Assembly (NCBI GenBank): GCA_003550325.1
Contig: QKWP01000200.1
Coordinates: 171,648 to 235,647, forward strand
DNA: 64,000 nucleotides
DNA from: Gigaspora rosea
Lineage: Eukaryota; Glomeromycota; Glomeromycetes; Diversisporales; Gigasporaceae
Reading direction: 5' to 3'
Shown here piece after piece: positions 19,514-28,894 of this stretch (position 1 is its first letter; every line of letters starts with the position of its first letter). The position numbers and the translations under genes are program-made. Under the pieces are notes generated by a model. The model was given only the letters and a program-made list of their open reading frames with translations, searched no databases and was not told where the DNA came from.

Positions 19514-19740
19514 GCCAGTATGTGGGTTGCAGGTATGACAGCTAGTGTAGAACCTTCGGGTGGCTACTTAAATAGGCAACCAAAAGTTGCAAGTGAGGCT
19601 AGTTGTACTCTCGTCAATGTACAAATGTCAGATGTCCCTCAATGTAGGGCGTCCGGGGTCTGATTATCTTGAATAAAAAAGCTCTCCCCTGAAGTGGACA
19701 ATTTGACTTGGAAAAAAAAAATAAAATAAAATATATTATA

Positions 19741-20475
19741 TATATAGCATTCACAATATTGGCATAATTTAATAGATTTAGAAATAAAAATAATAATTAT
19801 AATATACCTTTTAATAAAATGTTTCAAGAAAATAATAATAATAAATTATATAAAATTTATTTCAAGCTGATACTATTATTGAAGACTTACTTCAAAAAAG
19901 TTCTAATATTAATCAAGCAAGTTGTTTTTATACATTAATTAAAGCTTCAGATGACAAAAATCTTATTTTAATTAATAGTTAATTTTATGCAAATGACAAT
20001 AACCACAAGCAATTATATGATTTAGAATATAGAAAATTAAAAAAATTGACAAATTATTTGTAGCCTAATGGAAAAGTATCATAAAACCAATTTACCTTAA
20101 CTCCAAATTCAAGTAATTTTATAAAAATTATTTAAAATAACAATATTATTATACTTTATAAAATATGATATAATTTTATATTCAAATAATTTTGTAAAAA
20201 TTCAGGTTCTAGTTATTGATAAGTTAAAACTAAATAGGTGTTTATTGGTCTACAAAATTATTCAAGAAATACCTAACCATGATTTTTATCAAGTTGGATA
20301 TAAATTTGGAATCTTAGATACACAAATCAAAATCCAATATATAGGGTACCTATTGGGTACTATATTACTATAATTGAAAAATATATAAAATTCTATATAT
20401 TGGTGACCTATCATATATATATTTTATAGTTTGGATATATTGGGTACCAGATGTGTATATGTAATAAAAATAATT
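19741..20475. other. AT-rich DNA with weak traces
   Basis: A plus-strand open stretch at about 19870-19980 (IIEDLLQKSSNINQASCFYT) looks protein-like but is not recognised and soon closes. A loose inverted repeat around GGGTACC/GGGTACCAGATGTGTAT spans about 20312-20460; a similar motif occurs near 36400-36430. No gene is supported. Confidence 0.4.
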
Positions 20476-21091
20476 TTTTTTAATTTTAATGGTGAGACCC
20501 TGCTCTTATTTTTATTAAATTTAATGGAAGCTTTTTACAGTTGGAAAAAATTTCATTGTTTAAATCTAATGCTAAGAAAAAGAACTCAGACATATAGCTA
20601 GATAAACAAAAGTAAACCTAGTACTTATCTGTGGCCTAAACCAACCAGAGTGGCCAAGGCTCACCTAGATTTGCTTATTAGTTAATATACTTGAAGGGTA
20701 TGTAAGATATTTAATCCAGTGGGGCACCAGTAATCTATTTTCTAGATTGATTTATTTATAAAAGAATTGTTATTATTGGTTTCGATTGTAGGTATAATAG
20801 ATATAGAAGATTCAGAGTCTGTAGGCGGATTTTGTGAAATTGTTTGTTGATAGTATGATCTTGAGGTACAGTATGGGATCCAGATTTTTGTATAAATTTG
20901 TTGGTTGTGATGAAGTAAAAATTGAATTGTAAGCGATCTAGCAGACTTTGAGGATAGGGCAGTTTCTTGTAATATATTAATTAGTTCTAATAGAATTAGA
21001 TCTGATAGAGTTGAATATAATGAAGCTTGTATGAAAAATGATGAATTAGAAGACTATCAAGTTTTAAAATTTTGCAGTGAAGATTTTTGGG

Positions 21092-21649
21092 CTAAGTTGG
21101 AGAAATATCTAGTTTGTCAGAACTAAGTATTTGGTTTAAAGAATTGTTTATAAGATCTAGTAATAGATTGGTATTTGGGCAAGTAACCCAATGCAAGGCA
21201 TAACTTGCCTGTTGGCATATATGACAAATATTAGGGTATAAAGGATATCTTTTATGAAGAATATGTGGAGAAAGAAGCTCATCAAGTAATAGTTTAACTC
21301 TAAAAGATTTTAGAGTAGAGGATTGGAAGCTATGTGAAAAGTTGCTAATTTTTTGGTTATTATTGATATATAACCATGAAGCGTTCCAATTAATAAGTTG
21401 TGAAATTTGATTCCATTGCTGAAAGCGGTTTTGTGATATCCACAATGCAATTATATGTGCTCTGCAGATTGTTCTAATGCTGTGACGAATAGGAAGTTCC
21501 ATTGGATAATTATCAGAAGTAGGTATATATTGAGGATTATATATATTGTTTGGGTTAAAAATAAGATAGGGTGCTATATGATAGTTGCGTGCTAGTTGAT
21601 CAGCTTTATTATTAAAATTGTCATCTTCATGTGCATTTACTTTATGCAT
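21092..21649 (-). pseudogene. LINE RNase H end and C-terminal Cys/His region
   Basis: The start MHKVNAHEDDNFNNKADQLA matches the last RNase H motif (V.AH.GD..N..AD.LA). The upstream RNase H part continues on the same strand (about 21660-21950) with ALLKELLAILAA and IQIYTDS. Near the end, CHICQQASYALHWVTC forms CX2CX8HX4C, a motif seen at the C-terminus of many LINE polyproteins. The reading frame is broken upstream. Confidence 0.8.
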
Positions 21650-22768
21650 TCCATATTGACCAATAGGGTATATTTAAAAAGTTTGAAAGTGGTATAGTAT
21701 TAATTAAGCTTTGAAATTTAGAAATAACTGATTATGAATCTGTATAGATTTGAATAGTACAGTTTCTAGGAGCTGTACTTATTGCAGCTAAAATTGCAAG
21801 TAGTTCTTTTAAAAGAGCATGGCCAAAATTTGGTTTGTGCTTGGAAGGAATGTATAATATCTGGTTAGCTATTTGTATCCAGCCAATTCCCATAGAACAT
21901 TGGGTATTGTCTAGATTAATAACAGACCCATCTGTATAAAAGATGAGTTATGAAAAACTATTATTGCAATATGTAAATGACTGAAGAGTATCATAAGATT
22001 GACTTGGCTCAAATATATGAGGAAATTGTATAGTAAAAATATTAAGATTTGGTGTGGTGAGATATGAATTGGATTTCTAAGCGCAATTGAATATATAAGA
22101 TCTAGAAAATTAGCATTTAAGCTAATTGTTTTGTCAGAATTCAGTCTGCCAAAAAATTTTGTAGCATGACTAGTAGATATTAGGATGGTGCATTTGTTTT
22201 AGATTATTTTGGTATTAAGAGAACAATTACTGCATGGTGATATAGTAATTGGTGGAGTGGGATATAAGTTTGTGAATTGTGTTTGAATAGAGCATTGCCA
22301 GTGAGTTATTAATATAAAGTCTGATGCAGTTGGTTGGCGGAGGGCTTTGCCTATAATAATTTGATCATTTAATAATGTAATAAGCCAAGGCTTGGCATGT
22401 TTTGAAAAATGACCAGTAGTATAGCTATAATAGTTTGTAGAAGGTAAATTTATGTATGGATAAATAGTACATTCATAGGAGTGGCTAGTGACTTTATCTT
22501 CTAAGAAGGTAAACCATTGGGGGGTTCTACCTTTAGGGATTTTGTGTAGTCTGGGTAAAATATGTTTCCAATCTAGTAAGCATAAATTGTCATATGTTGT
22601 GAGTTGATCAAGAAAAAGTATATGGTGATGTCGAATTTGTTTTTTAAAAGTTGTATATTTAGGATATGTAGCAAGAATAGATTCTAAAGAAATTGAACCT
22701 TCTTTGATTGTAAAAGGAATGTTAGAGTAAGTATTAGAGCTAGTTGACCAGTTAAGATGTTTGAAGAG

Positions 22769-23852
22769 CTAAATAATTTTAAAGGTTGTAGTTAATTTAT
22801 TAGGGCCATCAATTGTAGGATTAGAGTGTAAGAAGATACTGATAGGTGACCAAAGGTTATTTTGAAGTTGTTGGACTCTAATAAGAGTAGTAGTGCTTAA
22901 TAGACTATTGTTGTTTAATCTTTTAATAAAGTTGGATAGGTGGTGTTGAAGTTGTATATCCCAGATATTTTTAATATTGTAAATTTGAGGATGAAGTAAA
23001 GTACTAGTAGGAATTGTACAGTTAAGTTTGGCTTTATGCTTGATTAATCCTATATACTGTGTTAAGATCTTGTTACATGTTGACTGGCTCAATACTATAT
23101 TTTGTATCCGGTATTCTATTGTAGAAATAATAATGATATTGATGATATAGCGTACTTGAGTATCTGTAATTTGTTTTGTATGGGCAATTTGTATAAGCTG
23201 GCTTGATTCAGCAATAATAAGTTTAGTCTGTTGAGATTGTTTGTTGTCTAAAGTGAACCAGCACCCAAGAAACTTAAAAGGCTGATTTGGTTGTTGAAGA
23301 GAAACAGGATAGTGTTGTATATAATTGGGTTGTAGTTTTGTTGTTTAATATTGGTTGAAAGTATTGATTTAGTTGGGTTAACTTGAATGTTTGCCATAGA
23401 ATAGAAGGATTCTGCAATAGTAAGAATCTTGGAGAGCTCAGTTTGGAATGATGCTATCCATAAAGTATTATCCATATATGCTAGAACTAAACATTTGGTT
23501 TGTAGATTGTCAGTTGTAAGGTTTTTGAGGTTAGTAAGCCAGGAATTTTCAATTGTATAGCCAGGTGAATTTGAGTATATGTATGAAATAAGAGGATCAT
23601 AGTAAATCCACTAGAGAAGAGGTGTTATTGTTTCTCCTTGATCAATACCATTTTGGACTTGATAGGATTGTGTAAGTCCCAAGTTAGTAATAACTTAGTT
23701 TTGTCAATCAGTTAAAATATTTAAAAGGGTATTAACAATATTAGTCGGCAAAAGTAAACGTGTAAGGGCATATTCTAGAAGAGTAGAGTTGACAGAGTCA
23801 TAAGCTTTGCTTATATCTTGTGATAGAAGCCATATTTCTTTGTGATTGCAGT
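22769..23852 (-). pseudogene. LINE RT, 3' half
   Basis: Continues the RT across the insertion. QDISKAYDSVNSTLLEYALT is the first catalytic motif and lies just inside this block. Later come GIDQGETITPLLW (the QG.P.SP motif) and LAYMDNTLWIA in place of the F/Y-ADD box, so the second catalytic Asp is Asn here. FYSMANIQVNPTKS and FLGAGSL follow, which is the motif E region. Frameshifts and stops separate the pieces. Confidence 0.8.
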
Positions 23853-24333
23853 AATGTTGTTGGCCGAAATTGTTTTATGCTTGTAGAAATATTTCGACAT
23901 TTGATATTTAGGCTGCCGAAATGTCTAAATATTATCGAAATCCTAAATTATGCTGAAATGTCTAAATAATGTCGAAATGTCTAAATAATGTCAAAATTTC
24001 TAAATTAAGAAATAATTTGAAAAAACATATAGTAATAGGTTTGCTATCCAAACAAGCTCTAGCGTTCATACTTTAACATTAATATCTCTAGTCTAGGACT
24101 AAAGTCTAGGACTAATTATTTGAACCCATACCAATCAACCACGTATAAACTACTGACCTCTCAGTTCTAAAATTTTTAAATCCCAAGGTCCTAAACTATA
24201 TAAAAACACAAGCATAAGAAAAATGTCTAACATACACCCATATATCTAAAGAGAATTGGGGCGTCATTCTGCAGCATCTGTTTCAGGTCCCTGCACTGCC
24301 ATTGCAGCCGTGGAACTGTATGTAAATATCACG

Positions 24334-24435
24334 AAGTAGGGATGTGAATTGATTCTAAAAATCAAAATCGATGATCGAAATCTCAAAATCATTTTAGAAT
24401 CGATAATCGAATTCTAAATCTTTATATATTAAGTT
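24334..24435. other. Possible hAT end with short palindromic repeats
   Basis: TAGGGATGTGAATTGATTCT has the TAGGG start of hAT elements. It is followed by repeats of AATCGAT/ATCGATT that fold on themselves. No matching right end was found, so this may be a fragment. Confidence 0.3.
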
Positions 24436-25420
24436 GACAGATCCAGGGTGTAGGTGAGATTTTCTGGGTCACGTGAAAACCCAGCCTGCGATCACCCCGA
24501 TTAAGATCAGGGCCAAATCCCCTCCCAGTTACACAGATCAAAATATATACAACCCCCTTTTTTTTGTTTACATCTTATAATTTTTTTTTTGCCATCCTTT
24601 ACCTCAAGACTTGTGCCTCTTTTCGTCGCTGGAGTCGTCGTTTACTGGTGCCTCTTTAATTGCTAGCATCATTGTTGCTCTTTTCGTCACTTGTGCTGCC
24701 TCTTTCTGTTGCTCATGCCGCTTCTTTTCGTCATTCGTTCTGCCTCTTTCATCGCTCATACCACCTCTTTTCATATACTTTTTTGGCAGAACCTACAAAA
24801 AAAAAGAAAGGTTAGTTCAAGTTGAGAAAAAAAAAAGAAAGAATAAAAGAAAATACTTGTCTTTAAACCCAGCTTTTTATAATGTTTAATTCATACTGAT
24901 TTATTTCTGTATTTGTAGATCGCAGGATTAGTACTTGCGCAATTTAGAGTTAGGGTTAGGATTAGTATAGTATTAGATAGTAAAAAGGTTTATGTAAATA
25001 ATTTAAAATAATTTAAAGTAAAATAAAAAAAAAATTAAGTTTACCGTATAACGTTTTTTATTTGATTATAAAGAGAGCTTTTTTTAACTTCTTCACTATT
25101 ATATAAAAAGCCGTTAGGTCATTCCTTGTTATAATTCTAGTGATACTAAATTTTTGTCTTCTAGGAATTATAGCATTTATGCAACCAAACATACCTCATT
25201 GTTCTGCTCTAGTACGAATATATATACGCATGTCGGTCCCTTTTTGATTCTTCTATTATTTCGTTATGTTTTGATTTGCTTTCTGATTTTTATTTTAATA
25301 AAAAGTTATTAATACGAGAATTAAAATAGTAATTCGTTGATGCCAGTACGTACAAAAAAAATAATTTAAGATAAATAAATAAAATTAAATTAAATTAAAT
25401 TAAATAAATAATTTAAAAAA
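24436..25420. repeat. Left arm of long inverted repeat
   Basis: This arm is the complement of 27447-28385 along nearly its whole length. Landmarks are ACAGATCCAG at the outer tip, the 56-codon ORF, AGTTAGGGTTAGGATTAG, GCATTTATGCAACCAAA and the AATTTAAGATAAATAAATAA end. About 140 bases (25207-25347), absent from the other arm, are bounded by AGTACG on both sides and look like a later insertion. Confidence 0.8.
24604..24774 (-). CDS. 56-codon Lys/Glu-rich ORF in left arm, reading outward
   Basis: This short ORF is preserved in both arms of the inverted repeat. It reads MKRGGMSDERGRTNDEKK at the start and EAPVNDDSSDEKRHKS before the stop. It differs from the copy at 28040-28210 at about five of 56 residues, with more silent changes and no frameshift or stop. 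Upstream of the ATG the frame stays open to a pyrimidine-rich TTTTTTTTTGTAG, which looks like a splice acceptor, so this may be the last exon of a captured gene. It is hydrophilic with no known domain. Expression is unknown. Confidence 0.45.
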   Translation of the reverse strand: MKRGGMSDERGRTNDEKKRHEQQKEAAQVTKRATMMLAIKEAPVNDDSSDEKRHKS

Positions 25421-26215
25421 ATGAAACGCTATTTACACCATGGTTTTTGCTATTTGCACCATGGATTTTGTGTAACAGTAGATTATTAATTAACATTTTC
25501 TATTTGCACCATGGTAATATATGTTGCACCAATAAAAACTCGCCTTTTTTTGTAGATTAACAGTTATTGGTGCCGTTAATATTATGTAACGTTATACAAA
25601 TCTTCTTTTGGTAGCCTAATCTAATGCGAGCCAACCCTAACCCTAAATTTATAATGCGGGCAAACTCTTACCCTAATTTTTTAAGGCCTTAACATAATGC
25701 GGGCCAGATTTTTGCAATTTTGTGTAACCTTGGCTATATTCATGTTGTATCAATAAAAACTCGCCTTTTTTTGTAGATTAATAGTTATTTCGCGCCGTTA
25801 ATGTCATGTAACATTACACAAATCTTGTTTTGGTAATCTAGTAGGCCTGCTAACCTAATTTTATAATGCGGGCCAACCCTAACCCTAATTTTATAATGCG
25901 GGCCAACCCTTACCCTAATTTTTTAAGGCCTTAAAAAATTAGGGTAGGGGTTTGCCCGCATTATAAAATTAGGGTTAGGGTTGGCCCGCATTATAAAATT
26001 AGGTTAGCAGGCCTACTAGATTACCAAAACAAGATTTGTGTAATATTACATGACATTAACGGTGCGAAATAACTATTAATCTACAAAAAAAGGCGAGTTT
26101 TTATTGGTGCAACATATATTACCATGGTGCAAATAGAAAAGGTTGATTGATGATCTACTGTTATACAAAATCCATGGTGCAAATAGCAAAAACCATGGTA
26201 TAAATAGCGGTTCCC
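25421..26215. mobile_element. Foldback element, copy A (about 795 bp)
   Basis: The ends read ..CGCTATTTACACCATGG and, in complement, GGGAACCGCTATTTATACCATGG. Both arms repeat TATTTGCACCATGG and AATAAAAACTCGCC. The centre, near 25930, is a perfect palindrome (TTTTTTAAGGCCTTAAAAAA). Copy B at 50217-50781 is the same element without the central palindrome. No ORF is seen. AACCCTAACCCTAA-type words occur in both arms. Confidence 0.85.
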
Positions 26216-26310
26216 TTTTTTTATATTTGTTTTTTTGAATTCAGTTTAATTTTTTTTTAATTTGTCTTTATTTTTTACTTTAAATTATTATTATTTTTTT
26301 TATAGAAAAA

Positions 26311-26589
26311 ACTATTTGTACACTACGTGTATGTACACGGGTACTAATTAATTGATTTGCAAATCCGCGTAAAATATAAATTATAGACCAAAATTAAACC
26401 CGATTTAAGATTAGGGTTAGGGTCAGCTTCGGGATTGGAAGGGGTTATAGTTTATATAAAATTTTGCAAGGAATTTTTTTGGTTAGAGCCCGAAGAGTGG
26501 TTTCATAAGCAAAATTTTAAGTTATCATATGTACCTGTGTTAAGTTATCATATGTACCCGTGTTTATACACTAGTGTACAAATAGTAAT
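26311..26589. repeat. Hairpin cassette 1 (279 bp)
   Basis: The stem of about 35 bases begins ACTATTTGTACACTACGTGT at 26311-26345 and is matched in complement at 26555-26589 with very few mismatches. The core holds GATTAGGGTTAGGGTCAG, GGTTATAGTTTATA and TTGCAAGGAATTTTTTTGG, which are shared with cassette 2 and partly with cassette 3. No ORF is meaningful. Confidence 0.75.
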
Positions 26590-26638
26590 TGCCTTTTTTT
26601 ATTTAATAAATTATGTTTTGATTTTTTTTAGAAATTAA

Positions 26639-27132
26639 CTAATGTTCACCACAGATAATTATCACCTGTAATAAATAAATAAATAAAAACAAACAGTAAA
26701 AGTTAAATTTTTTTAATATTAGGGTAAGGGTAAGAACTAGAGCTGCAGACATTAGAATATCAATGAACATTTACTATGATGTTTGACGTGACATATGTGA
26801 TGTAACGTTTAATATGATTATATATAAATTTTATATAAATTTTATATGATGTGAAAAGTGATGTACTACCTTGGACCTTCTAAATGTTTGCAGCTCTGGT
26901 AAGAACTAGGATGGGGCAGGGGTATAGTTTATACCAAAATTTTACAAGGAATTTTTTTTTTGCATAAAAAAAGTAGTTTTATAGGCAAGTTTTTAGGCTA
27001 GAAGCAATTTTAGCAATTTTTTAAAAATTTCTTTGTTTTTGTTACACAAAGATTGATTTACATGTTACACCTGATCCTAAATTTTAATTAGCAAATTGAC
27101 TATAGGTGATAATCGCCTGTGGTGTAAATTAG
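26639..27132. repeat. Hairpin cassette 2, interrupted by a hAT MITE
   Basis: The stem CTAATGTTCACCACAGATAA continues with TTATCACCTGTA at 26639-26670. It is matched in complement at 27101-27132 (CTAATTTACACCACAGGCGA...). The core shares GGTATAGTTTATA and TTACAAGGAATTTTTTTTTG with cassette 1. The MITE at 26738-26898 and its 8-base duplicate account for 169 bases, leaving a cassette of about 325. Confidence 0.75.
26738..26898. mobile_element. hAT MITE, 161 bp, 8-bp target duplication
   Basis: GTAAGAAC lies at 26730-26737 and 26899-26906. The ends are TAGAGCTGCAGACATT and, in complement, CAGAGCTGCAAACATT, matching the YAGNG terminus of hAT elements. The interior is AT-rich without an ORF. Confidence 0.85.
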
Positions 27133-27223
27133 AAATATTCTTTTTTTTAATTTATTATTTTTTTTTAATTTGTTTTTTTTTATTTTATTTATTTTAAATT
27201 TTTTTATATTTTTTTATAGAAAA

Positions 27224-27443
27224 AATCTATTTGTAACAGCATGTTACACGCTTATTTGTAACAGCCAATAAGGCCATATTAATATTAAAGTAGAGTTGAA
27301 GTTAGGGTTAGAGTCAAGATTAATACAGAATTGCGAGAGGATCATTTTTTGTTAGAAGTGCAATAGGGGTTATCATAGTAAAATTTTGAGTTATAAATAA
27401 AGCTGTTACAAATAAGTGTATAACAGGCTGTTACAAATAGATT
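27224..27443. repeat. Hairpin cassette 3 (220 bp)
   Basis: The stem of about 42 bases begins AATCTATTTGTAACAGCATG at 27224-27265 and is matched in complement at 27401-27443. The word TTATTTGTAACAGC occurs twice in each arm. The core holds GTTAGGGTTAGAGTC and GGGGTTATCATAGTAAAATT, related to the GTGGTTTCATAAGCAAAATT of cassette 1. Confidence 0.75.
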
Positions 27444-27650
27444 CGTCCTTATTTAATTTAATTTATTTTTATTTATTTATCTTAAATTATTTTTTTTTGT
27501 ATGTACTAGAGCGGTGTATGAAATGGTACATTTGGTTGCATAAATAATTCTCAAAAATAATGTCTAGAATTTTAACAAGGAATAATCTAACAGCTTTTTA
27601 TACATTATAATCGAATAAGAAAACACTTTGGAAGCTCTTTTCAGTTAGAA

Positions 27651-27786
27651 GAGTGACAGAAATCAGGTGATTTTCTAGGGGGGAGGTAAAAAAAGTTGAA
27701 ATTATATATAAGAACCTGACTCTATATATATTAAAAAATGGGGGGTAGGCCTCTGATAAAAATAATCAGGTGATTAATGACACTTC
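27651..27786. mobile_element. MITE-like insertion seen by comparison of the two arms
   Basis: The left arm lacks this piece. Its ends are AGAGTGACAGAAATCAGGTG and, in complement, AAGTGTCATTAATCACCTG. A related end, TAGGGGAGTGCCAGAAATCA, occurs at 51034. The motif resembles a hAT terminus, but a clean 8-base duplication is not visible. Confidence 0.45.
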
Positions 27787-28039
27787 CCTTATACAGTAAG
27801 CTTTATTTTATTTATTATTTTAAAATTATTTACATAAACCTTTCTATACTATACTAATCCTAACCCTAACTCTAACTGCGCAAGTACTAATCCTGCGATC
27901 TACAAATACAGAAATAAATTAGTATGAATTAAATATTATAAAAAGCTGAGTTAAAGACAAGTTTTTCTTTTATTCTTTCTTTTTTTTTCTCAACTTGAAC
28001 TAATCTTTCTTTTTTTTTGTAGGTCTGCCAAAGAAGTAT

Positions 28040-28210
28040 ATGAAAAGAGGCGGCATGAGCGACGAAAGAGGCAGCACGAATGATGAAAAGAAGCAGCACA
28101 AGCAACAGAAAGAGGTAGCACAAGTGACAAAAAGAGCGACAATGACGCTAGCAATTAAAGAGGCACCAGTAAACGATGACTCTAGCGACGAAAAGAGGCA
28201 CAAGTCTTGA
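28040..28210 (+). CDS. 56-codon Lys/Glu-rich ORF in right arm, reading outward
   Basis: Partner of the ORF at 24604-24774. It reads MKRGGMSDERGSTNDEKK at the start, KEVAQVTKRATMTLAIKE in the middle and SSDEKRHKS at the end. A splice-acceptor-like TTTTTTTTTGTAG precedes it with an open frame between. Maintenance of the frame in both arms could reflect selection, recent gene conversion, or merely recent origin. No domain is recognised. Confidence 0.45.
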   Translation: MKRGGMSDERGSTNDEKKQHKQQKEVAQVTKRATMTLAIKEAPVNDDSSDEKRHKS

Positions 28211-28475
28211 GGTAAAGGACAGCAAAAAAAAATTATAAGATGTAAACAAAAAAAAAGGGGTTGTATATATTTTGATCTGTGTAACTGGGAGGGGATTTGG
28301 CCCCGATCTTAATGGGGGTGATCGGAGGCCGGGTTTTCACGTGCCCCAAAAAATCTCACCTAACTCTGGATCTGTTCCTCTATTTTTTATTATTTAATAC
28401 TGTAAGTTATTAGGTTTTACAAATAATATAAAGCAATATACAAAGTTTTTTGGTTGTTTTAAAGCTATACCAGAG

Positions 28476-28675
28476 CTTATTGCGCTTTGCAAAAATGTGT
28501 GATCTCTGCAGATCATGTTGTCATGAGAAATTAGCTAATTTTTCAATTCTTGAAGAATTTTAATGATTTCGGATAAAACATAGACGTTTTTGATAAAAAT
28601 GATCAATAGGGAATTAAAAATTTCTGCCATCACTGTGTAAATCACAGGATCACACTTTTTGCAAAGCGTTATAAT
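28476..28675. mobile_element. MITE-like element with TIR GCGCTTTGCAAAAA
   Basis: Left TTATTGCGCTTTGCAAAAAT continues with GTGTGATC. The right end in complement is TTATAACGCTTTGCAAAAAG with GTGTGATC. It spans about 200 bases with no ORF. A fragment of the same family (AATGTGTGACCTCTGTAGAT) is at about 52748-52775. Confidence 0.55.
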
Positions 28676-28894
28676 TAAATAGAATCTTATATTTAGTCAT
28701 ATAGTATTATATTTAGTCAACTATTTAGACATTTAGTCACATAGTATTATTTAGTCAACTATTTAGACATTTAGGCAAATTTAGACTTTTGGCATTTCGA
28801 AAAAAAAATAATGCCATGTCGAAATATATTTAGACACTAATTGCCTAAATAGTTGACTAAATTAAGTATTTTGACTAATATATTAGATTGCAGT

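Larger units (their letters stand above)
17313..19727 (+). mobile_element. Long tRNA-headed SINE-like retroelement, split by a hAT element
   Basis: The 13-mer AAAATATATTATA lies at 17300-17312 and again at 19728-19740, bracketing the element as a target duplication. The head contains matches to pol III A and B boxes (17327-17338 and 17379-17387). The right end is an A-rich tail (GGAAAAAAAAAATAAAATA). Removing the hAT insertion (18173-19513) and one 8-base duplicate leaves about 1.07 kb, long for a SINE. It is clearly richer in G+C than its surroundings. A 25-base segment (GGTGCTGTGTTACACACAGA and variant) is duplicated at about 17495 and 17545. Short ORFs in the body show no protein similarity that I recognise. 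Confidence 0.75.
27447..28385. repeat. Right arm of long inverted repeat
   Basis: Complement of 24436-25420. The outer tip reads ..CTCTGGATCTGTTC. It contains CACGTG and the outward 56-codon ORF. A segment of about 135 bases (27651-27786), absent from the left arm, is a MITE-like insertion. Confidence 0.8.
23853..28885. mobile_element. 5.03-kb composite insertion in the LINE, 9-bp target duplication
   Basis: GATTGCAGT lies at 23844-23852 and again at 28886-28894. Deleting the insert and one copy restores the LINE RT frame exactly (reading DANCNHKEIW), which fixes both borders. Both ends carry repeats of CGAAATGTCTAAAT in inverted orientation (about 23880-24010 and 28690-28850), but the outermost bases pair poorly. 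Inside lie a long inverted repeat, a foldback element, three hairpin cassettes and at least three MITEs. No transposase is encoded. A 9-base duplication is typical of MULEs, but assignment is open. Confidence 0.8.

Noticed and set aside
24611-24889. Cys/Ser-rich plus-strand ORF and its twin at 28000-28203
   Set aside because: Shadow of the complementary 56-codon frame. The charged frame has the better codon pattern and the splice-like context.
24950-27870. A telomere or subtelomere
   Set aside because: Only doublets of TTAGGG-type words occur, in both orientations and within mobile elements, with no long array.
23853-28885. A Polinton or other large virus-like element with long terminal repeats
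   Set aside because: No capsid, polymerase B, integrase or ATPase reading frame is present, and the inverted repeat is internal to the insertion borders.
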